Part shown: positions 33,119 through 43,583 of the stretch, piece after piece | Layout: each line of letters begins with the position of its first letter | Numbering within the stretch: the stretch's first letter is position 1 | DNA from: [Phialemoniopsis] sp. UDSM-2020 | Lineage: Eukaryota; Ascomycota; Sordariomycetes; Thyridiales; Thyridiaceae | DNA length: 64,000 nucleotides | Direction: 5' to 3' | NCBI GenBank assembly: GCA_018873225.1 | Contig: JAEILZ010000004.1 | Location: 62,001-126,000 of the forward strand | The notes under the pieces: generated by a model | Told to the model about the DNA's origin: nothing | Seen by the model: the letters and a program-made list of their open reading frames with translations, nothing else | Database searches by the model: none | Position numbers and translations under genes: made by a program

Positions 33119-34948
33119 TTAGATCAAGAGCGCAGAAAAGCCTAGGTTGCTCAGGAAAGAAGTAAACTCCCAAGAACCTAAGTCTGCAGTGTCCCTGCAA
33201 AGCCAAGCAGTCTCCATGATGCGAAGCGCAGTGCCAACAGTTCCGAACTCGGCCAAGTCACCTACACCTGCAACGACATTGCGCAGGTCCTGCTGCTGAC
33301 CTGGCAGCGCGAGACATCCTACCACGCAGATTGGCCAGGACAGACTGCGCAGTTGCGCGGGCGAGTCAATAGTCAGCAGCAGGGCGACTGCCTTCGCAAT
33401 GCTGTCTTGCACTTCAGCAGACTTTGCCTGCCACCCGGAGAGAGTGACAGAGAGGTACAGCTTGGCAGCATAGGCCCAGATCTTTGTGACTGTTGCGATG
33501 GAGCTGTCGTCGATGGTCCGATCATGCCGGGCGTAGTAGCCCTCGAGTCGATGAGCGGCAGCATTTTCTACTGCAGTATTAGGCTGTTGCGCATGAGCCC
33601 CTTGGCTAGCGGAATCCAGAGCTGCGAGGCCGTCGTCGAGGGCTTGCGAGATGGGGGACGCTTGGCCGACGAGACTGACCACGGAGAAAGTGCCACTCTG
33701 CTTGGCGCCACGCTTCCACGCGCAGAGGGCAGATATGCGTCCGATGGCCACGAGCGGCCAGTTCTGGCATCCCATTACAGACTCGAGCCGAACGGGGCAT
33801 TTGTCTGCATCCTGGGGCGTCAAGAGCGCGTCATGATAGCTCTGTAGCATGGGTGCATTGCCGAGGGATGTGCTCGCCACGATGTCTATAAAGAGCAAGA
33901 GTGACACGAAAAAGACCAGGGCCGACTGGTCCGACGTGTTGGGCAGAGGCTTGTCTGTTGGCGTCGGGCCCGGGAACGTCAGTTGGGGGAGCGTACTCAA
34001 GAGGACCGAAAGATCCGCCTTCTGCGATGACGGGCTGTGACCGTACAGCCGGAACACTTCGTCGAACAGCGTCAGAGCCGGAGCCAAGTGAACTGCCCAG
34101 TCGACATCCCTTCGCACCGTGACCTCCACGACGAGCAGGTTCGCAATCTCCTGCATGATCCGCGTCTGGTCTGACAACGTACTGGCTTCTTGTGCATTAT
34201 TGATCGCCGCGATGTCACTCTGTATCGTCTTGAAAGCCAAGTCCATCTGCGATACAAGGCGATCCCACACCATGGCCCTACAGGCATCGCTCATGTCCCG
34301 GCCGCCCCGCTCCCCACGCGCAGCTAGCGATGTGAAATAGGCACTCAGGCTGGCGGCTGTGTGGAAGGAGACGTCGTTTTGACACAAGCTGCCGAGCAGC
34401 CACTGTCGGCCTGTCTCGAGCAGCGACGGACGGTAATAGGGGAATAGGAAGGGGAACACGTAGTCCATGTAGAGCATGATGGAAGCAAGCTGGACTGGAA
34501 CGGGCGGTTGGATGGCTATGCCGAGGCCCGCTGACCACGTCGAAGGGGCCGGCGGCGAGGTCTCTGTTGACCATGGTGAGGGGTTGGTAGATCGCTCGCT
34601 AGTCGTGGAAAGTGATGTGACGTTGGTCGGGGACTCCCGCTCATGGTCAGCGAGGCGGACAACATGGACGTCCAGCAGACGGTTCTCGTCAGACTGCGGC
34701 GGTGGGGACATGTGATTCTGCCGTCTCTCCCTTCGAAGTAGTGCATTTTCTTTGATCTGCTGCTTGATTGTTTCGGCCATATGCTTCTGCCTGGGACCCC
34801 CATCCATCCATGCAGGCCGGGTGGCATCCGCGTGGCAAGTGATGTCCAGGACCCGGCAGCTTCCACAGACAGGCTTGGCGGCATCGCATCGCTTGCGGCG
34901 CAGCCGGCAGGTCCAGCAACAGTCGCCTAGTCTTCTTCCGGGAGCCAT
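33119..34948 (-). CDS. Zn2Cys6 transcription factor (Fungal_trans_2 type)
   Basis: An intronless gene of 609 residues from the ATG at 34948. The binuclear cluster is near the N-terminus (CCWTCRLRRKRCDAAKPVC then CGSCRVLDITC spacing), followed by a linker and a long helical regulatory region resembling PF11951, including MLYMDYVFPFLFPYYRP and a Leu-rich core. It should bind CGG triplets as a dimer in the nucleus. Its own upstream region contains CCGCGCGG at 35081-35088, and the same octamer occurs three times in the promoter shared by the SDR and aldo-keto reductase just beyond, so it is the obvious candidate regulator of that pair and of itself. Confidence 0.87.
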   Translation of the reverse strand: MAPGRRLGDCCWTCRLRRKRCDAAKPVCGSCRVLDITCHADATRPAWMDGGPRQKHMAETIKQQIKENALLRRERRQNHMSPPPQSDENRLLDVHVVRLADHERESPTNVTSLSTTSERSTNPSPWSTETSPPAPSTWSAGLGIAIQPPVPVQLASIMLYMDYVFPFLFPYYRPSLLETGRQWLLGSLCQNDVSFHTAASLSAYFTSLAARGERGGRDMSDACRAMVWDRLVSQMDLAFKTIQSDIAAINNAQEASTLSDQTRIMQEIANLLVVEVTVRRDVDWAVHLAPALTLFDEVFRLYGHSPSSQKADLSVLLSTLPQLTFPGPTPTDKPLPNTSDQSALVFFVSLLLFIDIVASTSLGNAPMLQSYHDALLTPQDADKCPVRLESVMGCQNWPLVAIGRISALCAWKRGAKQSGTFSVVSLVGQASPISQALDDGLAALDSASQGAHAQQPNTAVENAAAHRLEGYYARHDRTIDDSSIATVTKIWAYAAKLYLSVTLSGWQAKSAEVQDSIAKAVALLLTIDSPAQLRSLSWPICVVGCLALPGQQQDLRNVVAGVGDLAEFGTVGTALRIMETAWLCRDTADLGSWEFTSFLSNLGFSALLI

Positions 34949-35566
34949 GTCTCTGTGTTTTTCCGGGCAGCTTGTTGATCTGTTCAAACCGCTGAGGATC
35001 CTAGTGTGCGCGCGGGAAATGGGTCGGGAGAAGTCGAGATTGATGAATCAGTCCCCTCCGTTAACTCCGGGCTTCTAGCTCCGCGCGGTGATCCGCATTC
35101 GGCAATCCCAGCGAGCAAGTCAGCACGCTAGGTAGTCATGCGCTAAGAAATGTCTTGCTTGATAATCATGGAGGGACTAATCTAATTATCTCGCTTGACA
35201 AGGAGCCAGTGTTTACTTCCATGACTTGCCTTGGTCTATCCACCGTGACGTCGATTCATCGATGGGGTCCCTGACTCCAACCGCAGCTACATTGCCTCCT
35301 AAACAGGGTGTTTGCTATGAGACGCGACATAGACATCCCTCCGAACTCCATTGATTTTTTTTTATGTTGGTCCCTAGACACGATGATCAATTCCTTGGGA
35401 GCACTGTAACTCCAGTTGGGCATGCATAAAGACCGCACCAATAGATGCTGTACAGAGCTGCCTCAATAGCACCTATTCTAGGTCAATATTATCTTAGAGC
35501 CGTATATTGAGCTTGTCGGTATATTCTACTACTCAGTTGCTGGTCCTCCAAACATGAAGGCTGCGC
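34949..35566. promoter_or_regulatory. Zn2Cys6 gene promoter with one CCGCGCGG octamer
   Basis: 618 bp between the regulator start and the end of the SDR gene. CCGCGCGG lies at 35081-35088, about 130 bp before the ATG. No further gene is seen. Confidence 0.55.
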
Positions 35567-36637
35567 CTATGCTGTGACAGCTTCCGCTCTCTCTATTTCC
35601 TCCTGGCCCGGGCACCATTTCTCCTGCAACTTCTTGTCCAAGCTGAGTTCATACACATCTTTAGGCCACCATTCACCCCAACTTGTCAGGAACATCTGCT
35701 CCGGGTCCTCGGGGATGTCGCTCCTCGTGAGGGCGGCCATGATGCTCTGTGCTCCGACTGGAATGCCCTTGGCGTCCGGGTGGGTTGAGGACGGGACAGG
35801 GTCGCCAAAGTTTGCGAAGCGTCCCAGACCAGTCCCGGGAATCAAGCCAGGAGACACGGCAACCACGGTGCATGTGCCTAGGAGCTCGCGACGCCACCAG
35901 TGTGCACCTAAGAGCTGGATGAACTTGGTGCTTGCATAAAGGGGCCGTTCCGTCTCCACCGCAGGAGCCTTGACGTCGTTCTCTAAGAATGCTAGAGTGC
36001 AGATGAGCGCGTCAGCATAGGAACGGGTAGATAAGCGGCGTCAGGATCTTGACCTACACGTATCCTTGAGCATTCGGATTGCGCCCGACGATACCACGAC
36101 GATGCGGGAATGGGATGCTTCAAGTTTCGCCCGCAAGAGGTGAGTCAGATAGTGTTGTGCTGCAGCTGTTAGAAGTGAAGCAATCAGCTGTTGGGTAATG
36201 ATCTTTCCGACTCACAGAGGTGGTTGATGACATATGAATCGCTCCACTGCGAACCATTCGGGCCAGGTCGGTCGTCAGCTTTGCGAGCGATGGCCGCGTT
36301 TAGAAGTAGGTAGTTGATCGGGTTCTGTCCCAACTTCTCCAGCGTTTGGTGCGCGAAAGACTTGACCGTCTGCAAGTTGGACAATTCAATGGGCAAGATG
36401 GTCAGACTATGTCTGTTGTCGTATTGGAGTTTGTCGTATGCGGCTTGTGCGGTCTTGGTGTCTCGGGCACCAAGGATGAAGTTGTACGGCTGTGTCTGAG
36501 CAAGCAGCTGCTTGACAACCTCGAAGCCCTGATCCAAGTCAGGTCAGTGATGCTCATGCCCAAGCGACAGAAGATAGAGTAATTACCAGTCCCGAAGTGC
36601 AGCCCGTGGCAACAATGGTCTTCGCAACAGCTGCCAT
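35567..36637 (-). CDS. short-chain dehydrogenase/reductase (protochlorophyllide-reductase-like SDR)
   Basis: Four minus-strand exons (36637-36587, 36528-36216, 36165-36058, 35991-35567) give 298 residues. The cofactor site TGCTSGLGFEVVKQL is formed across the first splice junction, LLLNAAIARK corresponds to the NAG block, SHSRIVVVSSGAI carries the catalytic Ser, and YASTK the catalytic Tyr and Lys. It should be an NADP-dependent cytosolic reductase. It is divergent from the aldo-keto reductase at 37106 over a 468-bp region carrying three CCGCGCGG octamers, so the two are probably co-regulated. Confidence 0.85.
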
Positions 36638-37105
36638 AATAAGAAAGTATTCTGACAAGGGTGTAAATCTATGGTTAATGTTATGAAAGGGTCAGGTTTG
36701 AAGAACGGCAAGGGAGGAAGAGAGAGATGAAAGATGTCATAAATGTCGGGCAAACTCCGGAGCTAGCTGGAGTGCGGGTCCGGCTTTTACCGCGCGGAGC
36801 ACAAAGGCCATCCACAATTCACCGCGCGGGAATTGGAATGCTAGTTCTCCGCGCGGAATGAGAGCGGTTTCAAAGAATCTCGAAAGTATCAAAGTGACTG
36901 CTATGACCTTACTACCGTGGATTTATCATCGCTATGTCCGCAACCCGACAATGTGTCGCGAGGATTGCTAATCCTGTGGAAGTACGACCGTTGCTGCCAG
37001 TCTATATAAAGCTGGCTGCGACCCAGCCACTGAGGACAAGATGATCGATCTATCACACATTGCTCATTCAGACAAGACCAATATTCATCGTCGAAACTCA
37101 TCACA
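36638..37105. promoter_or_regulatory. shared SDR/AKR promoter with three CCGCGCGG palindromes
   Basis: CCGCGCGG occurs at 36790-36797, 36822-36829 and 36849-36856, spaced 32 and 27 bp start to start. Each is an everted pair CCG-N2-CGG, the half-site form bound by Zn2Cys6 dimers. A TATATAAA box at 37003-37010 is about 96 bp before the aldo-keto reductase ATG. Confidence 0.7.
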
Positions 37106-38442
37106 ATGGCATTTATGCCCCCCGCTCCGCCCAAAAGCCTTCTCGGCAGACACCGTCTTCTGGCCCCTTCGGCCTCGGTCCGGGTCAGTCCCCTCTGCCT
37201 TGGAGGCATGAGTAAGTCCTGCTACAAACTCGTCAGCTCTTTGTCCGATACTGATGTTTCTCTCAAGGCATCGGAAATGCCTGGAACATGGGCATGGGCG
37301 AGTGTACGAAGGAGATGGCCTTTGAGCTGATGGATGCGTTCTACGACCTCGGCGGCAACTTTATCGACTTAGCCAACTTTTACCAGAGCGGCGAGAGCGA
37401 GCAGTGGGTCGGCGAATGGATGCACAAGACTCCCGGCCGTCGCGCCGAGATGGTCATCGCCACCAAGTACACGATGAACTACAAGGCGGGCCACCCCGTG
37501 CAGCAGAGCAACTACGGCGGCACCGGCACCAAGAGCTTGCACGTGTCCGTCCACAACAGCCTCGAGGCTCTGAAGACCGACTATGTTGACATCGTAAGCA
37601 TATACGTGTGGTTTCATTGCGATGTCGACACTCGCGGCTAACGGAGCTGATCTAGCTCTACGTCCATGCCTGGGACTACGCCACCGAGATCCCTGAGCTG
37701 ATGCACTCGCTCAACAACCTGATTACTCAGGGCAAGGTTCTTTACCTCGGCATCAGCGACGCGCCTGCCTGGATGGTCACCAAGGCCAACATGTACGCGC
37801 GCCAGAACGGCCTGCGCCCCTTCTCCATCTACCAGGGCCGTTACTCGGCACAGGAGCGCGACCTTGAGCGCGACGTGATCCCCATGTGCAAGGAAGAAGG
37901 CATGGCCCTGCAGCCCTTTGGTGTCCTCGGCGGCGGCCTGTTCAAATCTGCCGACAAGCCGGACACCGGCGCCCGCCGGACACCGGCACCTATGACGATC
38001 GGCCGTGAGGAGTCCATGTCTAGGGTTCTAGACGCCGTCGCAAAGCGCCGGGGAGTCCCCATCACAAGTGTGGCACTAGCTTATGTGCTACAGAAGGTAG
38101 GTTTTAGAGCCATGATTCAGTGTTCTGTAACCATGCTAACAATTTCGCCAGGTCCCAAATGTCTTCCCCGTCCTCGGTGGCCGCAAGGTGGAGCATCTGA
38201 AGGCCAACATTGAGGCGCTCAGCTTGGAGCTGACTCCGGAAGATGTGCAAGAGATCGAGCAGGGCTACGACTTTGACCTAGGCTTCCCCCACAAGTTTAT
38301 GAGCTTGACCGGCAACATGATTTCGGGGCCACAGGACATCAATATCTTGGCTCAGATGGGTTACTTTGACTACGTGGCTCCCCAGAAGGCCATCAAACCG
38401 CACAAAGGCGAGTTGACTTCTCCCTGGCAAGCTCCGGCGTGA
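37106..38442 (+). CDS. aldo-keto reductase, aryl-alcohol dehydrogenase / AKR9-like
   Basis: Four exons (37106-37211, 37268-37593, 37656-38096, 38152-38442) give 387 residues. The (beta/alpha)8 core is visible from VSPLCLGGMSIGNAW, with the catalytic Asp and Tyr in NFIDLANFYQ, Lys in IATKYTMNY and His in LYVHAWDY. The length and sequence resemble the AKR9 group, which includes aryl-alcohol dehydrogenases and norsolorinic-acid-reductase-like enzymes of aflatoxin clusters. It should be an NADPH-dependent cytosolic reductase of aryl aldehydes or ketones. It is head-to-head with the SDR. Confidence 0.88.
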
Positions 38443-39253
38443 TGGGAGATACATGAGCTAGAAGCAAATACGAATTTTAATATGGGATTACATGTATTCA
38501 ATGGGGTAGTATTGAACAGTAATTGTTCAAGCATTAATTCACAGTGTTCCATTGTCCTCGTAATTGAGATTGAGCTATGGGCTTTGTCGACCTTTTTGGT
38601 ATCTTGGGCTGGTTACGCGTTCAAGGCTTCTCCAAGCCTATGCAGATTTATGGTCTCGAGGTTGAAGAACTCGAAATAGAGCAGACCTGCGGTTATGTTC
38701 GCCCGGCTCGCTCGAGCCAGGCGTGTGTTTGTACTCGTCATTCCCGCTTGAACTAACTGTTAGCAGAAATCCAGATAAACAGTGAAGCTTTTGAGCACAA
38801 ATGCTGAGTGGTCATTACAAATTAGATGACACACTTACTATGATTGTAGTAGTTATAGTTTAATGTAGGGATGTTGAGATGCCGGTGCAGGTGGTGCTCG
38901 CGAACCCTTCCCACGCGAGGGCGCCAGTGTTGGCCAGGGGGTACTCACATGCAGGTCGCAACCAAGGATTGGAGATTGCTGACCTGGTGAGTTGGGAAAT
39001 TCAGCAGAGAAACACGGTTAAGAGGGTCTGAGCTGCAATCTGTAAATAAGCTCCCAAGGATCGGGTCATTCACTTTCACGAACTCACCTGAGTACATTTG
39101 GAAGCTTTTTCCACGACCAACTTCTCGCCTTAGCCTCACTATCACCATCACCAACCTTATCATCCACCACAGTAAGTTTTTAAACCTCATTCTTCGCTCA
39201 GGACAGGTGCCAGGAACGTACAACTGATTCCTTTCAAGGGTGACAAAGTCAGC
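38443..39253. other. 811 bp without a supportable gene
   Basis: Only short frames are seen. The right end is the upstream region of the zinc-knuckle gene. Confidence 0.5.
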
Positions 39254-40444
39254 ATGTCGTCGTCCCAGACCAGGGATCCCTCCGATACGGAAACGGCACA
39301 CCCCGACGCCCTCGATAACAAGATACGAGAGCAAGAAACCCAGGCTCCGCAGAAAGTGGCCGTACCACAGCAGTCCCTTGAGCTACCGCCCACCTCTGCC
39401 CGAGTGCAGCAGGAATCCGGTCGTCCGAAGCGCAAGCACGAGGAGGATGGATCGGAGGACATTGGAGAGGCCAGAGCCACTTCGCGTATTCGAGGTCTCG
39501 ACGGAAGCGGCGTTTCCATTCATCCCACAAAAGATAGCACGAGCGCCGGCAGCGTCCCGTATGACGACTTAGCCGACCTCGCCTCTGGCATGCGTGGTAC
39601 GAGACGGATCTCGAGGTCCCGAAGGATCCGTGCCACAGATTGGCCCATGGTCGCTGATGCCTCAAGCACTGTTCTGGAGAAGAACGATCGAGCTGCTGCT
39701 CATGCACTTGGTGCACACTTGGCTGCCATTGCATCCAAGAGATCGATCCGCGTCTCATGGCGTCCCTTGACGAATGCCTACACCTTGGCCTTGCCTTCAG
39801 GATCAGATAATGTACGGAAGTTGCTTGAACAACAAACTGAAGATATCAAGCCTCCGGCGGTTGCATGTGCCAACTGTGGTCAGGAGGGCCATGCCTTGAT
39901 GCACTGCCTCATGCCAAGTGAGGATGGCGATGTGCGTGGCTGTCCAATATGCAACACCGTTCAGCATCTCTACGATCACTGCAAAAAAGCCAAGACTTAT
40001 CCCACTGCAAGGGACGACGAACTCTATATGATCAGATCTCGCGGCAACCGGCCTCCCATTCGTACAAAGACCAATTGGATCGCGATTGACGATCAGCTCG
40101 AGTGCAAGCCGGATTTCAGGCCGTGGTCAAAGGTATTTGGTATCGCCATGCGTCAAAAGAAGGGCCCCAAACCCTGGGACAAAGGCTGCTACGATTATCG
40201 CACAGATCATCCGGCAAGACTTCCCCAGGATCCGGACACGGCTGAACTCGACAGCTTTGCTTCTGCGAGGGCGCAAGGCAAGCTCGATGCGGAGTTCTTT
40301 GTCCCGGTCAACGAGCAACTAGCCAACAACAACACAAGGACGATTGCCGCTCAAAGGGAGGTCGAATACTGGAAAGCCAAGGTGGCTGAAGCCGAAGTGG
40401 CTTTGCAGGAGGCACGCAAGGAAGAGGGGAATCCCACGTCTTAG
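39254..40444 (+). CDS. protein with two CCHC zinc knuckles, unknown function
   Basis: An intronless gene of 396 residues. The N-terminal 130 residues are acidic, polar and probably disordered. Two zinc knuckles of the CX2CX4HX4C form follow in the centre: CANCGQEGHALMHC and CPICNTVQHLYDHC, 17 residues apart. A Trp/Lys-rich region (FRPWSKVFGIAMRQKKG) and a C-terminal helix rich in Glu and Ala, probably coiled-coil (about residues 355-392), complete it. CCHC knuckles bind single-stranded nucleic acids. There is no protease or reverse transcriptase nearby, so it is not part of an intact retroelement, although a domesticated Gag-like origin is possible. Confidence 0.65.
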   Translation: MSSSQTRDPSDTETAHPDALDNKIREQETQAPQKVAVPQQSLELPPTSARVQQESGRPKRKHEEDGSEDIGEARATSRIRGLDGSGVSIHPTKDSTSAGSVPYDDLADLASGMRGTRRISRSRRIRATDWPMVADASSTVLEKNDRAAAHALGAHLAAIASKRSIRVSWRPLTNAYTLALPSGSDNVRKLLEQQTEDIKPPAVACANCGQEGHALMHCLMPSEDGDVRGCPICNTVQHLYDHCKKAKTYPTARDDELYMIRSRGNRPPIRTKTNWIAIDDQLECKPDFRPWSKVFGIAMRQKKGPKPWDKGCYDYRTDHPARLPQDPDTAELDSFASARAQGKLDAEFFVPVNEQLANNNTRTIAAQREVEYWKAKVAEAEVALQEARKEEGNPTS

Positions 40445-41864
40445 CCAGTCAGGGGCGATGCGATACCTCCTCAGTTTGCAGTTCAGGGCAGTGCCGTACC
40501 AAGTACCGACATACGATGTCGGGCTTTAAGACGTATCATCGACTGTCTCCGGCCTGTAATGTGTGTTTAGCAGGTCTCTCTGCCTCATGCCCAGTACTAT
40601 TCAACACTCTTGGCACATTCTGCTGGTAGAAACGAACGACAGCATTGCATTAGTTATCAGATGAACTTTCCTTTAATCGTTATACCTAAGGTCCATAACT
40701 GTAATGTACGAGGCAGACGACTGATTCGTTTGCCTAAGGGAACAGTTCTGATCGATTACTGCGTGTGTGCCCTCAGCGTCTGGTCGCCGATTCTGTCATC
40801 AAGCACAGTAGACCTTAGACTCCGATGCAATACGTGCTTATCACCGTGGTTCGTAGGATCAGACAAATCGAACGATTTGGGCAAGGTAACCATTCAAATC
40901 CCATGTAACCCTGCAGTAACAGATACCGGATAAGGATGATGGGAAAAGCCGCCGGCTCCTCCGGCCCCTCTGTTTGAGCTGTATCGATGTCGGCTCCCGA
41001 GACGCGACCATGCCCACCGGAACTCATGGCCCTGGTATAGGTGACCGCCGAGGCGGCGTGTCGGGACAGGCAAGGCAGGGTGTGGACTCCTTCGTGAATT
41101 GCCAAGAGGTTGCTTTTGAGAGCTGCCAAGTAAGAGGCGGCGCCGTCTGCTTATCTGCGCAAAAGCATGAACTATCTCCTCCTCGCTAAGCTGTAGGATT
41201 CCAGTGGTAGGGTCCGCAACGGCGCTTGTAAGAATCAAAGGAAATCATCAGGAACGATGAGCCCACACGCGTGGTACAAAAGACTGAATCCCTTGGTACT
41301 ATTTTCTCAACCTTACAATCAACATGCCCAATAATACGTAAGCGAATAAGCAACTCGACCCAGTCAGTGGGGACCCAGGCTACCAGGGGACCGATGAACG
41401 CACGTGTTATGGTGTAGTAAATCAGTATATATCTTTCGGAAACACAGGGGTCGGGCAGAACTGTTAGGACTAAAACAAGGCTTATGACGACCAAGGAAGG
41501 AAAATATCACGCAAAGGATTCCAAACTGCGACCTTTCATGACGCAGGATCGTGATTCATCCCACAAGTTCTGCGGCACTGACTGACTGGTGTATGGAACT
41601 TTGTGGCGATGCTGGGAAAGCTCGGGGAAACGACCAGACTTTTTAGGGTTCTCCGGTTGCTCGATAGTAGAAGGAGTGAGAAGGATCATATGGTTGTCTT
41701 CAAAAAGTACAGCTTGGGGTTTAGTTAGTGTAAGAAGATCAGAATCTGCGCAGATATAAGAGCAGTCCTGAAGAAGCGTTCGGACTGTTTACAGTTTCGG
41801 TTTTGCGTTGACTACAGTCTACTCGCAAGCCTGACTTTGGAGAACTTGAAACTGGCAATTCGTC
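40445..41864. other. 1.4 kb gene-poor region
   Basis: Short minus-strand frames at 40815-41238 and 41186-41494 have partly protein-like composition, but I could not join them into a gene with splice signals. The right end is the P450 promoter. Confidence 0.45.
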
Positions 41865-43583
41865 ATGGATCTTTTCAAAGACGCCGGTGTTCACATGTTC
41901 AACGTGACAAATGCCACCTTACCCTCTGATACACCTTCGGTCACCTCCATATGGTCGTTCCCTACACTATCAACGTGTTTCCTGGCCTTGACATGCATAG
42001 TCCTGGTTTCCAAAGTTGCTGACACTGTTGGTGGCTTGTTCAGCAACGAGATCGCCGCCACCGATGCCAAAATCTTCGCCGCGCTCCCCAAAGTCGGAAG
42101 TCCGTACAAGGCCGACCGACTACGCATTCTCGACTTCCTCGTGCCATGGAGCCTGATCGCACGACTCCGCTCTCTCGTGGACACGGAGGGTCTCCTCGAG
42201 GAAGGCTACCAGCGATTCGGCAAGTCCGGCCAGCCGTTCATCCTGCCATCCCTGTGGTCCAGCACGGGCTGGGTAGTGCTTCCGCGGTCCATGCTGAACC
42301 TGCTCAACAAAAGTCGCCAGCAGCTGAGCACGTACGACACCCTCATCGACGCCATACTACTACAGAGTCTGGGACTCTCCTCGCATGCCGTGGCACACCG
42401 GGACATCTTCCGCAAGAGGCTGAACGCGGGCAACGTCGGCAAGGTGGTGGGCCAGTCTTCGGAAGAGGTAGAGCATGCCATTTCGGCTTGCTGGGGGACC
42501 GGAAACAACGCCGGCAATGGCGATGATGCTGCCTGGAAGACTTTCGGCGCGTGGGATGTGGGTCAGAAGATCATCCTACGCATTGGGCTGCGCCATGTTC
42601 TTGGGACACCGCTCTGTCGAAACAATGATTTTGTCGAGCTCGCGCGCAAGTATGGCGAGACGCTCTCATCCAACGCCGTCTTTGCCAACGCCCTGCCTCC
42701 GGGCATCAGCACCGTGGCGGGCTGGGCATTCCATATGCGCGCCCGGTCTCTCCTCGCAAAGCTTGACAGATTGTTGATCCCGCACATCGAGGAGCGGATT
42801 CGCTTATGGCGAGAGACTGACGACGAAGAAAACCTGCCCCAAGACACTCTCCAACGGTACATTGAGAGGTACGCCACGAAAGATCCGGACGGGCCCGACG
42901 TGACACAGACCCTTTGCCGCTCTCTCCTGCTGGCCTTCGTCTCCCTTTTCGGGATGTCCTGGGCATTCGTGCATACTCTACTCCACATATACGGCGCCGA
43001 CAACAGCCAAGATGTCGTCTCGGCCATTCACGAAGAATGTTCTCGCGTCTCCCGGAAGTACGGCGGAACTCTCGATGCGCCCGGTGCCATCGGCGATATG
43101 GTCCGGCTTGACTCGGCCATCCGCGAAAGCATGCGCATGTCCGATCCCTTCAACCACTTCCTCTCCCTCGAGGTCCTCGGCGGGGAGGGCCTCGACATCG
43201 GCCTAGGCGGTGGACTTCGCGTCCTCCCCGGCTCCCGAATCCACCCCACGTATCCCCTGAGATCGTTCCACATGGACCCGGACATCTACTCGGAGCCGCA
43301 CAAGTTCGATGCCTTTCGATTCTCGCGGGCCATCGAGGAGGAGAAGGATAAAGCCGACCAGGAGAGAATGATGCGCTGCACACCTACATTTACTGTCTTT
43401 GGGTACGGACAGCATGAGTGTGGTGGCCGCTTCCTTATCGATCAAGTCGTCAAGCTCGCGATCGCCAAGATTGTGCTGGAGTACGACGTAGAGGTCGTGC
43501 GGAAGCCTGGCAAGAGGTGGGCTCTGCTTCAGTGTTACATGCCCCCTATGTTTGCACAGATACGAATTCGTCGTAAAGAGTGA
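41865..43583 (+). CDS. cytochrome P450, divergent
   Basis: An intronless gene of 572 residues. An N-terminal membrane anchor (about residues 30-52) places it on the endoplasmic reticulum. The haem-binding loop is FGYGQHECGGRFL with the Cys ligand near residue 519, the ExxR motif is ESMR (about 421), and the PxRF-like block is HKFDAFRFSR. In the I-helix the usual oxygen-activating (A/G)Gx(D/E)T(T/S) is absent: the corresponding stretch is LLLAFVSLFGMSWAFVHT. This may mean an unusual chemistry such as rearrangement or dehydration. No partner enzyme or reductase lies beside it. Confidence 0.85.
   Translation: MDLFKDAGVHMFNVTNATLPSDTPSVTSIWSFPTLSTCFLALTCIVLVSKVADTVGGLFSNEIAATDAKIFAALPKVGSPYKADRLRILDFLVPWSLIARLRSLVDTEGLLEEGYQRFGKSGQPFILPSLWSSTGWVVLPRSMLNLLNKSRQQLSTYDTLIDAILLQSLGLSSHAVAHRDIFRKRLNAGNVGKVVGQSSEEVEHAISACWGTGNNAGNGDDAAWKTFGAWDVGQKIILRIGLRHVLGTPLCRNNDFVELARKYGETLSSNAVFANALPPGISTVAGWAFHMRARSLLAKLDRLLIPHIEERIRLWRETDDEENLPQDTLQRYIERYATKDPDGPDVTQTLCRSLLLAFVSLFGMSWAFVHTLLHIYGADNSQDVVSAIHEECSRVSRKYGGTLDAPGAIGDMVRLDSAIRESMRMSDPFNHFLSLEVLGGEGLDIGLGGGLRVLPGSRIHPTYPLRSFHMDPDIYSEPHKFDAFRFSRAIEEEKDKADQERMMRCTPTFTVFGYGQHECGGRFLIDQVVKLAIAKIVLEYDVEVVRKPGKRWALLQCYMPPMFAQIRIRRKE

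Noticed and set aside
40815..41494. Possible minus-strand gene from two adjacent frames
   Set aside because: No splice signals join them in phase, no family is recognisable and start context is lacking.
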